NCBI GenBank assembly: GCA_028023455.1
Contig: JAQFVV010012991.1
Location: 274,580-338,579 of the forward strand
DNA length: 64,000 nucleotides
Direction: 5' to 3'
Source: Epiperipatus broadwayi
Lineage: Eukaryota > Onychophora > Udeonychophora > Euonychophora > Peripatidae
Within the stretch, counting starts at the first letter, position 1, and each line of letters opens with the position of its first letter. The notes below the pieces were generated by a model. It saw nothing but the letters and a program-made list of their open reading frames with translations. It ran no database searches and was not told the origin of the DNA. Of this stretch, positions 11,298 through 24,359 are shown one piece after another. A program made the position numbers and the translations under genes.

Positions 11298-11747
11298 GTA
11301 TTTTTATATTGGACTATTTCCATCAGCTAATATGTGTGTTGAATGTCCTTAGAAAAGTTTAATTTTATTTAAATATTCCAAATACACTGTTAGTAATAGT
11401 CAGAGCAAACAGGTTAGTATATGTACCAACTGTTAGTAATATCACAGCAAACAGGTTAGTATATGCACAACATTTCGAGAGGTATTTTTCCCCTCTTCTT
11501 CAGGTGTTGCTGGCCTGACCAGTGACAGTACTAGCATGGGATTCGAACCTGGGTCCTTAGATTCTTGATTATTGAATTACTAACCTGTTTGCTGTTATAT
11601 TACTAACAGTTGGTGCATATATTAACCTGTTTGCTGTGATATTACTAACAGTTGAATGTATTTGGAATATTTAAATAAAATTAAACTTTTCTAAAGACAT
11701 TCAACACACATATTAGATGATGGGAATAGTCCAATATAAAAATACAA
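11298..11747. mobile_element. 450-bp foldback repeat F6 with tRNA-like box B at centre
   Basis: Arms of about 185 bp run inward from GTATTTTTATATTGGACTA and its complement at the far end. Each arm contains two tandem subrepeats of AACAGGTTAGTATATG type. In the centre, on the minus strand, GGTTCGAATCCCATGC is a perfect pol III box B, and it is followed by GCCAGCAACACCTGAAGAAG and CTCGAAATGTTG. I infer a tRNA-related SINE that became an inverted dimer. The decayed copy at 7660-7828 is a single, non-inverted relative. Confidence 0.7.
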
Positions 11748-12089
11748 CTAGAACATCATCATCACAAACCTTCAGGAAAACACTTATATGTAAATGTTTA
11801 GATTTCCAAATCACTTTATTTTCAGAAACACATTCTGATTGTAAATATTTTTTATTTAAATATAAGAAGAATACATTGTTTGAGCCTTGAAATATACTTA
11901 ATATATACTCTATTTTTTTGCACAAAACTGAACAGGCTGATGCCTTTTTGTCACTATGATTAAAATTTATATCTAAATGAAAATATTTAGATTTCCCAAT
12001 CATTTTATTTAACTATTGTAATTCATTTATTATAATTAATAAAGGAAGTCATATATTGCATGAGTTTGCTTTTTAAGCTTGTATTATAG
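11748..12089. other. No feature recognised
   Basis: AT-rich sequence. A 96-codon open frame on the minus strand (12003-11713) overlaps the foldback arm, matches nothing I know and is probably chance. Confidence 0.4.
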
Positions 12090-12292
12090 AAATGTAATAT
12101 AGGGAGCATTCCAATAGCTCTAACAAGCTTTTATTGATAAGCGCTGAAGAGAAAGCCTATAAAATCTCTATCTAGAAACCACTCAGTCTGAGGATAAGAA
12201 TAATTTTAGATAGATATTTTATAGGCTTTCTCTTCAGCATTTATCAATAAAAGTTTGTTAGAGCTATTGGTACATTTCCTATATTACAAATC
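12090..12292. repeat. Foldback element, arms about 85 bp
   Basis: AATAGCTCTAACAAGCTTTT...GCTGAAGAGAAAGCCTATAA is inverted as TTATAGGCTTTCTCTTCAGC...AAAGTTTGTTAGAGCTATT. The outer ends AATGTAATATAGGGA and TCCTATATTACA also pair. The small centre contains TCTAGAAACCACTCAGTCTG, loosely like the core shared by other repeats here. Confidence 0.75.
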
Positions 12293-13704
12293 ATTTATTA
12301 ATAATTTATTTTAAAATAAAACTTGTTTTAAAAATATTGCCTCATAATTACAGTAATTCTGGATGTAATGAAATTGTCTTTATCAATGGTATTTACAGAG
12401 CTCATATATATATATTATTCAGTATAGAATAGTGATAGGGTGGCCAAATGTGGGATCCTAAAATTGATTCTGTATATGTCTTGTGCAAGAAATTTTTAGT
12501 AACATAATTATCTTCCTTTTTTTGTTTATTATACTGAATTATATGTTTACATCTTTTATTAAATAGCTTTTTTTTTTGTTTGTAATAACAATATTGTCTC
12601 TTTTTTATGTTGTATTGTCTTTTTACATATTTTACTATACAGTTTTTCCTTGGATGTAAACTCAGGTTTGTTCTCTGGCTAATAACTCATAATTGATTTA
12701 TAATCCACTCTATAATCCAAATATAAGGAAAGCAGAATGAGTAAATAACATAATTTTTAAAAAATATTATCGCATGCCAAAATATTTCATTCTTAACAAA
12801 TATCATGATGATGATTTTAGTATAATAATACTTCTATATGTTTTCACTATATTAAAGTCTAAAAAATGTATCTAGAAGAAAAAACCAAGCATTTGTTTTT
12901 TTTTTTTAAAGTTATCCAACATAAACTATGAATAAACAAAATAAAGTATGTTGTGTTTCAATGGCTTCTAAAAATTTATGAATAAACAATCTATATATAT
13001 ATATGAAAATTTACAATTTTTCCCTTAAATAAAATCTGTCTGAACCCCTAATTATTGAACTATATAATAAAGTATAATATATATAATATGATTTGGTTAT
13101 TAATAAGCTTTAAAAATTAAATAATAAAGTAATGTAAATATTTTTCTATTTTTTGTTAATAGAAAATGTAAACAACTTATGTGTACAGATTCTGAATTAA
13201 AAGTAATGTTTTTTTCATTTAAAAATATTATTTCATAGATTGGAGAAGGGGCTAAAATTTTCCTTGCACAATAGTGCTTCTTTTTCGTACAACAGCACTG
13301 ATTTTAATCCTTTATTAATATAATCACTCTTGAAAAATTTACATACTATTGAATATCTTTGAATGCTATTAAATATTTATATGAACTCAGATTATTCATG
13401 AAGAACTGGTATAAAAACCTACTACAGTCTACTCATTGGCTGGTTGATATATTGGATAAATATTTCATTGTCTGCGAAGTGTTGGCTGTATAATCAATAA
13501 TTATTATAAAATCATTGTGTATACAAGATATACAATATGTGTGTAAGAAGCTATATTTAATGGTAATACACACTCATACAAACTTTATTCAAGATTGTAT
13601 GTGTGAATAAATTAATTCATGCTATCACAGATTATAATGAACTTTAGAGATTACAAAGTAATTTTTAATTATTATTTATTCTTTTATTTATTTTTTTTTT
13701 CCTC
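12293..13704. other. No feature recognised
   Basis: AT-rich sequence with short TA runs and no long open frame or recognised repeat. Confidence 0.5.
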
Positions 13705-13797
13705 ATGTGTCATAGCATCAGCTGGGAAGCAAACCTACTAACCCGGGACAACTGCTTGCAAAGCAGCCATTGCTGACCTCATGACCACCTTTTTATT
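13705..13797 (-). mobile_element. tRNA-Ala-derived SINE, copy 1
   Basis: On the minus strand the order resembles a tRNA: GTGGTCATGAGGTCAGCAAT (box A region), CTGCTTTGCAAGCAG (anticodon-arm-like with a TGC loop), then CCCGGGTTAGTAGG (decayed box B), then CCCAGCTGATGCTATGACA. A related copy at 22140-22240 has a better box B. The TGC loop suggests tRNA-Ala ancestry. No SINE body is evident. Confidence 0.65.
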
Positions 13798-13954
13798 TAT
13801 ATGCATTTATTGGCAAGTGAATAAATTTGTGTTGTTACATTTAAATTGTCTGACTTAAAGGTTTATTCACTTCTCTATATTACATATATAATCTGCACTA
13901 TGTAAAGTGATTATTTATTATAATTATATTTTTGATGGTAAAGTGTCTTGCACA

Positions 13955-14147
13955 GTATAAAACATCAAACCTCCACTCTTTTACACTTTTAGCAAAATAT
14001 ATTTATTAATTTGATAACAGTTTTGATTGTTCCCAGCAGTCTTCATCAGATCTGATAAAGACTGCTGGGATCAGTCGAAACTGTTATCAAATTAATAAAT
14101 ATATTTTGCTAAAAGTGTAAAAGAGTGGAGATTTGATGTTATATACT
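13955..14147. mobile_element. Near-perfect 190-bp palindrome with CTGAT-AAGACTGCTGGGA core
   Basis: The sequence reads almost identically on both strands around a centre at 14050/14051 (ATCAGATCTGAT). Each arm carries AGCAGTCTTCATCAG or its complement, GATAACAGTTT, AATAAATATATTTTGC and CACTCTTTTACACTTTT. There is almost no loop. I infer a head-to-head dimer of a short repeat, or a foldback transposon. The 34610-34907 palindrome has the same architecture and a related core. Confidence 0.8.
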
Positions 14148-14784
14148 GTATAAAGAGAGCAAAACTAAGAAAGAAGAGGAGGAAGAGTCTAGAGGATTAT
14201 ATTAAAGTGTCTTGACCTAACACTGGATGGTTTTATGTGAAGTTCAAGGAGATTTTTTAATCTTTCAAGCGCTAGAAGTAGCATGACTTTTTCACTTCAA
14301 TAATAATTCATTAAAATTTTTCTGTCTTTGGGCAATTTCTTTTTTACATCAGATATTAACTAATACTTGTAATAATAATATAGTTATGTTACAGCACTTT
14401 TAAAGGTAAAGGTAACCATAGGCTTATTTTTATCACTTTTTTATTATTAGAAAAGACAATCATATCACAATTGTATTTTTGATTTTACAATCACATATCA
14501 ATACTCATCAGATTGACCTGAGATGTTTACCCTCCAGTGGATATCCATTTGCAAACCAATAAAAGATAACTAGGTAGATTGGACAGTCTTTCTATCTGAA
14601 AAAAAAATCTTAAATGAAATAGTGATCTGAAAAATTTGTCAACTTTAGTCATAGTGAATTAAAATCTTGGGTCATAAGCATTGTCAGTGTGTGTTATTCA
14701 CTATTCCATAAAGATAACCTTAAGAGATTTATGCTTATAGTATTTTGCACTTAAAAATATGATAGTTTCAAATACTTTTACAAA
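14148..14784. other. No feature recognised
   Basis: AT-rich sequence without recognised features. Confidence 0.5.
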
Positions 14785-15128
14785 TAAAATGATATATTAA
14801 ACAAGGCAAAAATCTCTTCATACAGTAATGCCACCCTATGCCAACCAGAGTGATCAATGGATGCCAGAAGGCTTGTGCATAAAATCTCTATCTAGTGCCT
14901 ACTCATTCAATATCCCCAGACTAGTTTCTGGCTTGTGGCCTTCATCAGCAAGGAGCTTTGGATCTAGATAAGGATTTTATGCACAAGCCTTCTGGCATCC
15001 ATTGATTACTCTGGTTGGCACAGGGTGGCACTACTGTATGGAGAGAGTTTTGCCTTGTTTAATAACAATTATGTGCTAATATGGGAGATGGTGATCATGT
15101 GATGTTTAGTGGTTTAAAATTATATATT
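14785..15128. mobile_element. Foldback retroposon F1, copy 2, with target duplication
   Basis: The 316-bp element 14799-15114 lies in the orientation opposite to copies 1 and 6. It is flanked by TAAAATGATATATT and TAAAATTATATATT, 13 of 14 identical. Arms of about 95 bp (GGCAAAAATCTCTTCATAC...GGATGCCAGAAGGCTTGTGC) enclose a centre with GACTAGTTTCTGGCTTGTGG and CCTTCATCAG. It ends ATCATGTGATGTTTAGTGG. Confidence 0.85.
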
Positions 15129-17347
<2,219 letters not shown>

Positions 17348-18782
17348 CTCCAACCCAAAGAGTTGGCATAAGTTAATGGCTAGTAATTGATAGTTTCCCA
17401 GCAATATCAAAAGGCAAAAGTTATCTCTGCTTACATTAATATAATCTTCTTATTTCTATTTATTATAATAACAATCCATGAAAATATTTAATTCAATATA
17501 TACAATATGTATATATAAATTGTAATTATAGTATAAGCAAATAAGTGTACTTTAATAAATTGAGAGAGCACACTTACATATTTATTTTGTGAGTGTTCAC
17601 TCATTCACATTTATTCAAAAAAGTAAAAATAAACTTATTGCAATTAAATATGCTTTCAATGATATCTTTTCTCTTCAATAACTTTTTTTTTCTATGAAAA
17701 AGTAATAGCATTTTGTTTTCAGAAGATGACTGCTTTTTCAGTTATTTTGATATTTATAAGTCTGTGTCAACTTCAGAATCTACTTACTGTTTGTTACTTA
17801 GTCTCTTCAAGCTTTCTGGTGCACAACAAGAATGTTTCACAATTATTTTTGTCTCATTAAATAAGTAATTTTTATTTTCTCATTTGAGTTTCTTAAATTT
17901 TATAAAGCTTTTAGCTTCAAACTTTAAAACCTTAAATTACATAAAATACTGTACGACATAAAATTCAGGAAGAATTAACAGATGAAAAAGAAATATAATT
18001 CCCAAAATAACAATAAAAGTGATCACTTTTGGTGCTCTGAGAAGATCAAATGATTGCCCATGCATCATAAAATTTAGTTTATTAATTTTTATGTTATCAT
18101 TTTTTGTTTATTTACATTTTTAACAATATATGATTGAGAAAATGTAATTGATGTAACACATATATAGGATCATGGTGTGACCAAATAATGATTTTATATC
18201 TAAACTTATCATTTATTTATAACATCAAGTAATGATATGCACCTTATTTTTTACATGTAAAGTATAAAAAAAATGATAATATAATTAATTTCTTAAAGAA
18301 TTCAAGTATTCCAGAAAATGTACTTTGGCATATAAGAAGTTTTATTTTTGTGTGTGATGTAATGGTAACTTTGAAACCTTAGACTGGACTAAGTTAAGCA
18401 ATTGAAAAGCCAAGCCAAATTATTAGCAAGATGATAAAATACTTATTCCTTAATCATACTGATATATTCCTTATTATTCTAAACCAACTTTGTGCAGAGA
18501 ACTTAAAATGTGTTCAATAAAAGTTTATAATCATAGGTTGAATTTATTTTTAGTATGTATTTTCAATTTAAAAATTTTTTTGACCAATAATTATCGTTTT
18601 AATAAACTTCTAATGCGATTTAAAAAGAATTATAAATTTACTTATAAACGTACTCTCTTGGAATGATTATTATAAATAATTGTAATTGATTTAATAGCTC
18701 AAATAAATGTTGTGAATGATCTCTAACCTAAGAAACAATTACTAAGAATTATTCGTGTGTTCATCTGAAGTGAAAAGTGCAA
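17348..18782. other. No feature recognised
   Basis: AT-rich sequence without a recognised repeat or gene signal. Confidence 0.5.
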
Positions 18783-19009
18783 TGTTCTCCGCCCACTAAT
18801 AAAAAGCACATAACTAAATAATTTCAACTACCAATAAATTAACAATAACAAATGTTTATTTACAAAAAGCCAATATTAATATATTTATAAGCCAACATTA
18901 ATATATTTGGGTTATATATATATACTCTTAATATACAGGCCTTACGATTACTAATAATTTAATACACGAATTACAATGCTGGTATTATGATTACAACAAG
19001 CTTAATATT

Positions 19010-19156
19010 TTAGTAAAATATGCTTATATAAAACTGGCCTTGTGGTTTATGACAAATATTAATAAAGCACGAATGGCCTGTATAAGTCTCTAGGTCTGCT
19101 TTGGCACATTCAGTGGTGGAGTTCACTGGATCACGAGATCTGTTTTCGCCCGGCAT
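19010..19156 (-). CDS. Candidate 48-codon ORF downstream of a TATA box
   Basis: The frame starts about 55 bases after the TATA box at 19211-19219, begins MPGENRSRDPVNSTTECAKA and stops at 19010-19012. The first half is rich in GC, unlike the surrounding sequence, and the second half is AT-rich. It resembles no protein I can name. It may be the start of a retroelement ORF, a truncated first exon or chance. The amino-acid composition of the first 24 codons is the only support for coding. Confidence 0.2.
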   Translation of the reverse strand: MPGENRSRDPVNSTTECAKADLETYTGHSCFINICHKPQGQFYISIFY

Positions 19157-19210
19157 GTCATCTTCTGGTTACACTGCTGTCTTATGATGATTTTCTTGTT
19201 CTGACTGGGG

Positions 19211-19219
19211 TTTATATAC
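19211..19219 (-). promoter_or_regulatory. TATA box of the possible LTR
   Basis: AGTATATAAACC on the minus strand is a strong TATA-box match, and the sequence on both sides is GC-richer than the local average. A transcript would run leftward through the 48-codon frame. Confidence 0.4.
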
Positions 19220-19420
19220 TGCTTTTCTCATCCATGCACAGGAGCATGAGATGGTCTTGTTTTTCTTTCTGGTCTGCATTCCAAAACGGACCTGCTATTC
19301 ACTCTGCGGTCCATGAGTTGACAACACTGAGGAGGGAGAGGGAGAAAAACCGGAACTGGTGTCTCTTTTTTGTATTCCTGCTAAGAGAGATTTGGGTGAT
19401 GATTCATACCAGTTAACATA

Positions 19421-19594
19421 CTGTGGTAAAATATCGTTAGATTATTTTACCTCTAAGCATTTTAAAACTTTCTATATAACGCAATACAAATTCCTTATTT
19501 ATAAGGCAATAGGTATCCATAACATAAAAAGTATCAATAGTTGTGAATCCAGATAGTAATAAATTCTATAATATTTACTTCTTTTTAAATATAT
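19421..19594. other. No feature recognised
   Basis: Short AT-rich spacer before the RTE-like copy. Confidence 0.4.
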
Positions 19595-21503
19595 ATCATC
19601 ATCATCATCATCATCAACCATTATCAATCCACTGCAGGATGAAGGTCTCTCCAAGTTTAATCCATCTTCTCCGATCTTTAGCTTCTCTTCTCCACATCAC
19701 CCCTACACATTTTCTTATTTCATCCATCCATCTTACATGTGGTCTCCTTCTGGGTCTTTTACAATCTCTTGGAATCCAGTTTAAAATTTCAATTGTCCAT
19801 CTATTATCATCTCTTCTAGCAATATGTCCAGCCCAACTCCACTTCAATCTTTTAATTTTTTCAATGAGGTCAGTAACACCTGTTTGTTCTCTTACCCATA
19901 CATTGCATTTTCGATCTCTTCTTGTTACTCCCAACATACATCTCTCAATACTTCTTTGAGTGGTCTGAAGTCTCTGTATTGATCTTCTATTAAGTGTCCA
20001 AGTCTCAGATCCATAAGTAAGAACTGGTAAAACACATTTGTTAAAAACCTTTCTTTTCAAACACATAGGCATATTTCCTTTTAATATCAAGTTATTTCTA
20101 CCAAAAGCACTCCAACCAAGTTTAATTCTATGATTAATTTCCTCTATTATGTTTCCATCTGTATTAATAATCTGACCAAGGTATTTGTAACTCTTAACTT
20201 CTTCTAATTCATCATAATCAATCTTTATTTTCATATTTGGAGCAAATCGATTAAACATTACTTTAGTCTTTTTAACATTTATCTTTAGTCCTACTTTCCT
20301 ACTTTCATTTGATAACTCCTGCAACATTTCCTGCAGCTCTGAAGCATTATTTGCAAAAACAACTACATCATCTGCGAAATCTAAATGACTTAAATAATCT
20401 CCATTTACTTTCACTCCTTTAGTTTCCCATTTTAATCCACAAAATACTTCTTGCAGCACTGCTGTAAAAAGTTTTGGAGATATGGAGTCACCTTGTCTTA
20501 CACCTTTCTCAATGTTGACTTTCCCAGTATCATTATGTAATCTAATTGTTGCTGTTGCATTTTTATAAATATTCTTTAAAATATGACAATATCCTGGATC
20601 TATACCTTGATGATCCAATGCTTTAATCACTGAAGAAATGTTTATAGAATCAAATGCCTTTTCATAATCTACAAATCCAAAACATAATGACAACTCATAT
20701 TCATTTGTCCTTTCTATAACTTCTCTCAATACTTGAATATGATCTACTGTACTAAAACCACTTTTAAATCCAGCTTGTTCTCTTGGTTGGTGAAAATCCA
20801 AGGTTCTCTGTAGACGAGTTGTAATTATCTTGGTAAAAATTTTATATAAAACTGATAAAAGGCTGATAGGTCTGTAATTTCTAATATCTTCTTTATCACC
20901 TTTTTTAAATATTAATATTATTACTGCATTCTTCCAATCATCCGGTACATCTTTATCATTTAGACATTTGCTATATAACTTTGCTAATATTTTTTCTGTT
21001 TCTTCACCTGCTTCTTTTAATATATCAATTATAATTCCATCATTACCTGGAGCCTTTCCTTTTTTCATACATTTAATTGCATTTCTCACTTCTTCATTTA
21101 AAATTCTGGGCAATTCGGAAGATGTAATAGATATAGGAGGTACTTGTTCTTTATTACTATATAATTCTTGATAAAAATCTTCTACCAATTTCATAATGTC
21201 ATCCCTCTTTTTAGTAATAATTCCATCTTTTTTCCTTATTGCAGATATAAATTTCCTACCAATACCAAAATGTTGTTTTACATTCTTAAGACTTTTATTT
21301 TCTTCTACAGCTTTTCTTGCTAGTTCACAGTTATACTTTCTTATATCATTTTCAACTCTTTTCCGCACCATTTTACAAAATTCGAGATATTCAATTCTTT
21401 TTAATGCATCATTCTTGCATATCTTCATATTCCTTCTTTTCTTCATAAGTTCTCTAGTCTCAGTAGAAATTTTATTAGTCAATTGCTGCTTTTTTCTACC
21501 AGC
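19595..21503 (-). mobile_element. RTE-like LINE, 5'-truncated copy 2, RT frame open
   Basis: The minus-strand frame closes at 19614 and matches residues of the 27-kb element from [11 protein letters not shown] (near 21500) to the end. The RT motifs are intact: [46 protein letters not shown] and YKYLGQIIN. The C-terminus reads [19 protein letters not shown] and stops, which shows what the end of this protein should be. The whole endonuclease domain is missing. The first 45 codons of the open frame are flanking sequence, not element. A (ATC)n tail at 19595-19612 marks the 3' end. AT-rich target-site sequence (AAATATATAT) occurs on both flanks but is too simple to prove a duplication. Confidence 0.95.
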
Positions 21504-22139
21504 TAAAATATATATATATGTAATCTTATTTAATTGTGGTGTATATTCAACACAGAATTGTTTTACTGTATTAATAGAGTTAAAAACTGTACGTAGTGTT
21601 CTTATAACTGTTCTATTTTTCCTAAAAATTTCCACAATATTATAGAAAAGTTTATTTTTTTAATTAAAATTATTTGTTTTTTGCTGTAAACATAATTCTT
21701 GCAAAGTTATTTGTAAACATGGCTTTTGTTAAAAAAAATTTTTTAAAAAAATCGATTTTAAATTTAAGTAATGTAATTCGTATTGTACTTATGACGATTT
21801 AATAAGCTCTGAAATTAAATTTAAATAATGAAATATTAGTTATTTTTTCTATTATGCAACTGTGTTTATTTGTTTGCAGCAAGATCTAATACCGAATCCC
21901 TTGGATAATAATAGATGTCGCAGCCTATGTCACTTACTGTTTCGTATAGTATCCCGTAATAGCATGTGAATTTGTTAGCTATTAATTTAAAGCATGTTAT
22001 CATATGTTATATATATATAATTTATTTTATATATTATATAAAATATATTTTTATATTATGTTATAATGTGCACTTGTGTACACAAATTTAAACGTATATT
22101 AAATTTTAATTATGAGATAAACTTTTTTTATCCATATGT
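21504..22139. other. No gene recognised; one splice-acceptor-like site
   Basis: The stretch is AT-rich. At about 21850-21890 a pyrimidine-rich run ends in TTTGTTTGCAG, followed by 29 open codons to TGA (QDLIPNPLDNNRCRSL...). This could be a terminal exon but has no supporting homology. Confidence 0.35.
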
Positions 22140-22240
22140 CATAGCATCGGCCGGGAGGTGAACCCGCAACAGCTGTCTGCAACCAACTTCTTGCTTGCAA
22201 GGAGGTTGCACTGACCTCTTGGCTAACAACGCTTGACTAA
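22140..22240 (-). mobile_element. tRNA-Ala-derived SINE, copy 2
   Basis: On the minus strand: TTAGCCAAGAGGTCAGTGCA (box A like), CTCCTTGCAAGCAAG (anticodon arm with TGC loop), then GCGGGTTCACCTCCCGGC (box B like), then CGATGCTATGACATATGG. The last part matches the copy at 13705-13797 (TGATGCTATGACACATG). tRNA-Ala(TGC) is the closest match I can make by eye. The 13-base insertion between the anticodon arm and the T arm excludes a functional tRNA. Confidence 0.7.
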
Positions 22241-22729
22241 ACTTATTTTTCTTCTAAAATATTCACATTGTTAATACTTTTGACGGTAGGTTTGTGTCAA
22301 GAAAAATGTCACAAGGTGCTGGACTTTCAAAACTGAACTTTCTGGATCATAGCTTAGAGGAATGATGTAAACAATTTCTAAATGATGATAATAAACTATA
22401 TAGAAACAAATAAGATAGATTTGCAAAAGAAATACAATATGATACTACTGACTACTCAAAAGTTTATCTACACCTTGCTAGTAAAGAAGATGTGAAACTT
22501 AGGAATTTAGTAATCTGATGGTTTGTCTAAATATATTACTTAGTATAGTTGAAGAATAAGAAGGGTAAAAACAGCTATTGAATGAACATTTACATATGAA
22601 AAACACGCTATTTCTCGAATAGAGCACTAAAAATTAAAATCTTTCATGCATGTCAAAAATGACATAAATAAATATGTCTTGAACTCATTCAAAGGTTGTG
22701 CCAGATTATGTAATCAATGATTCACAATA
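22241..22729. other. No feature recognised
   Basis: AT-rich sequence without recognised features. Confidence 0.45.
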
Positions 22730-23240
22730 ATCTATGTCAGGGGTGGGCAATTGTTTTGGCTCGAGGACCACATAGGTTGGTGGAGGGCCACATTGAGGGC
22801 CATTTTATGGAAGTAAAGGTTAGCGGAGGACCACACTCTTTTTTTCATGACCCAATAAACACACTGCTTTATTCCCTGTATTACCAAAAATATTTGTTTT
22901 GTCCATTCTTCATTAAATACACGACATTCATCACTGACTTTACATTTTTTCAGAGCGTTCATGGTTTCACTGAAGTTGGAAATGTATATATTTGCTAATG
23001 CAAAGACAAAATTGAAATTAAACAGATCAACTGGAAAAGCACTGCACATTGTATCTACACTGTGCATGTGTATTGACATGGCTATCCTAGTGAAAAATAT
23101 GAGACAAATCTTTGGTTGTACATGGGAAGGAAATCTCAGTTCAAGGTGGATTTTTCTGATTGTCTTGGTGGGCCGCATAAAAACCTTTAGAGGGCCGCAT
23201 GTGGCCCTCGGGCCACTATTTGCCCACCCCTGATCTATGT
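22730..23240 (-). mobile_element. Non-autonomous hAT (Charlie-like) transposon with 8-bp target duplication
   Basis: The 495-bp element 22738-23232 begins CAGGGGTGGGCAA and ends TTTGCCCACCCCTG. It is flanked by ATCTATGT at 22730-22737 and 23233-23240, an exact 8-bp duplication, as expected for hAT transposons. Subterminal GGCCACAT/GGCCGC blocks are typical of Charlie-type elements. Internally, on the minus strand, a short frame from about 22962 reads KKCKVSDECRVFNEEWT. This resembles the N-terminus of hAT transposases with a BED zinc finger, and then it is cut off. I infer an internal-deletion derivative that kept one end of the transposase gene. Confidence 0.93.
22840..22962 (-). pseudogene. 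hAT transposase N-terminal remnant
   Basis: About 40 codons begin MNALKKCKVSDECRVFNEEW and continue as TKQIFLVIQGIKQCVYW. The Lys-rich start followed by E/D-C-R-V-F and E-x-W-T is characteristic of the first coding segment of Charlie/ZBED-type hAT transposases. In full-length proteins a Cys-x2-Cys BED motif would follow; only CVYWVM remains before the sequence runs into the opposite terminal region. It is not functional. Confidence 0.6.
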
Positions 23241-23641
23241 GATACCATCATCACAAACCTTTAGGAAAATATTAACAATAATAGTTTCATTTTAAAAATA
23301 ACATAAATTAACATTTTCAAAAATTTCTTTTATTAAATCTAAAAGTCTTAATTCATTTTTATTAACAAAATTATATATAAATTTTAAAATGACTGTTTTA
23401 TTGAATGCTATCCGATTAATTTCTTGGCTGTATGCAGAAATGTATGTAATAAGTGTGCATTTTTTATAAGTCATGGCAATAGAGAGTTGAAGATGTAAAT
23501 AAATAGCTTTTAAATTTTAAAAGATAGTAAAAATTAACATATGGATGTAGTATATACTCATATTACTTCAAACATATGAAAAAAAATTTCATAGTGAATC
23601 CAAGATTATCTATCCTTTAGCTAAATCAGATTTATATACCG
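23241..23641. other. No feature recognised
   Basis: AT-rich sequence without recognised features. Confidence 0.45.
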
Positions 23642-23821
23642 TTATATGTTTCATCACAGAGGCAAAAATCTCCAAACGGTAGCGCCATTCAGTGCAAGCC
23701 AGAGAAATCAATGGATGCAGGAGTGGCGCTATGGTAGGTAGAGTTTTCCCTCTATGAAAAATAGCTGGAGTAAGCATAAAGAATGGTAACCATGTGATAT
23801 TTGCTGGTTTATATGTTTCAT
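23642..23821. mobile_element. Foldback retroposon F1, copy 3 (short), with target duplication
   Basis: TTATATGTTTCAT, 13 bp, is present exactly at 23642-23654 and 23809-23821. Between them lies a reduced copy with the arms GGCAAAAATCTCCAAACGGT...GAAATCAATGGATGC and GGAGTGGCGCTATGGTAG...GAGTTTTCCCTC. The tail is ACCATGTGATATTTGCTGGT. Sequence divergence from other copies is high, yet the duplication is intact. Confidence 0.8.
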
Positions 23822-24359
23822 GTACGTTTTTTTCAACTAACTAGAATAGTCTTGATTTATATATGTAAAGTAAATAACTATTGATATTTTTTTTTTAAAA
23901 AAATCACTTTAATTGTGTAAATAAATGTAAATATTTTTTCAAAATTTATATTAGATAACAATTTTTTCTCTAATGTATTAGTATTTCCCAAACGATAGAA
24001 AAACAACTTTCGTCAGCAAATTCGAAACGTAAATGTTAAAACTAAAAAAATATATAAAATAACAAATAAAAGAAATACAGAATTTAATAATATCATTTTT
24101 TAAAATATATATTAATAATTACGTAAAAACTTACAAATGTTTTTCTGAAAAGAAGCGAAAAAGATTGGAAAAATAAATCAAGCCATCGTATAAAATGCAA
24201 TAACACAATTAATCGGTAAACATAATCCAATCTTATTCATTTATATTTTTAAAATATATAAATGCAGAAAATAAAATAATAATTTATAAATAACAAATCT
24301 ATTCTATTCCAGTTTTGTCAATTAGGTAAACTTTTTTTTTATAAAATAAACTTTATATT
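23822..24359. other. No feature recognised
   Basis: AT-rich sequence without recognised features. Confidence 0.5.

Larger units (their letters stand above)
18783..19420 (-). mobile_element. Possible solo LTR or promoter-bearing repeat
   Basis: Read on the minus strand, this block starts TGTTAACTGG and ends GGCGGAGAACA, so the ends are TGTT...AACA as in many LTRs. It is clearly richer in GC than its neighbours from 19050 to 19400. A TATA box (GTATATAAACC, about 19221-19211) lies in the middle and an AATAAA-type signal lies near the end. I could not find a target duplication, and no partner LTR is present. It could instead be a host promoter and first exon. Confidence 0.3.

Noticed and set aside
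22140-22240. Functional tRNA-Ala gene
   Set aside because: Extra bases between the anticodon arm and the T arm, and no acceptor pairing.
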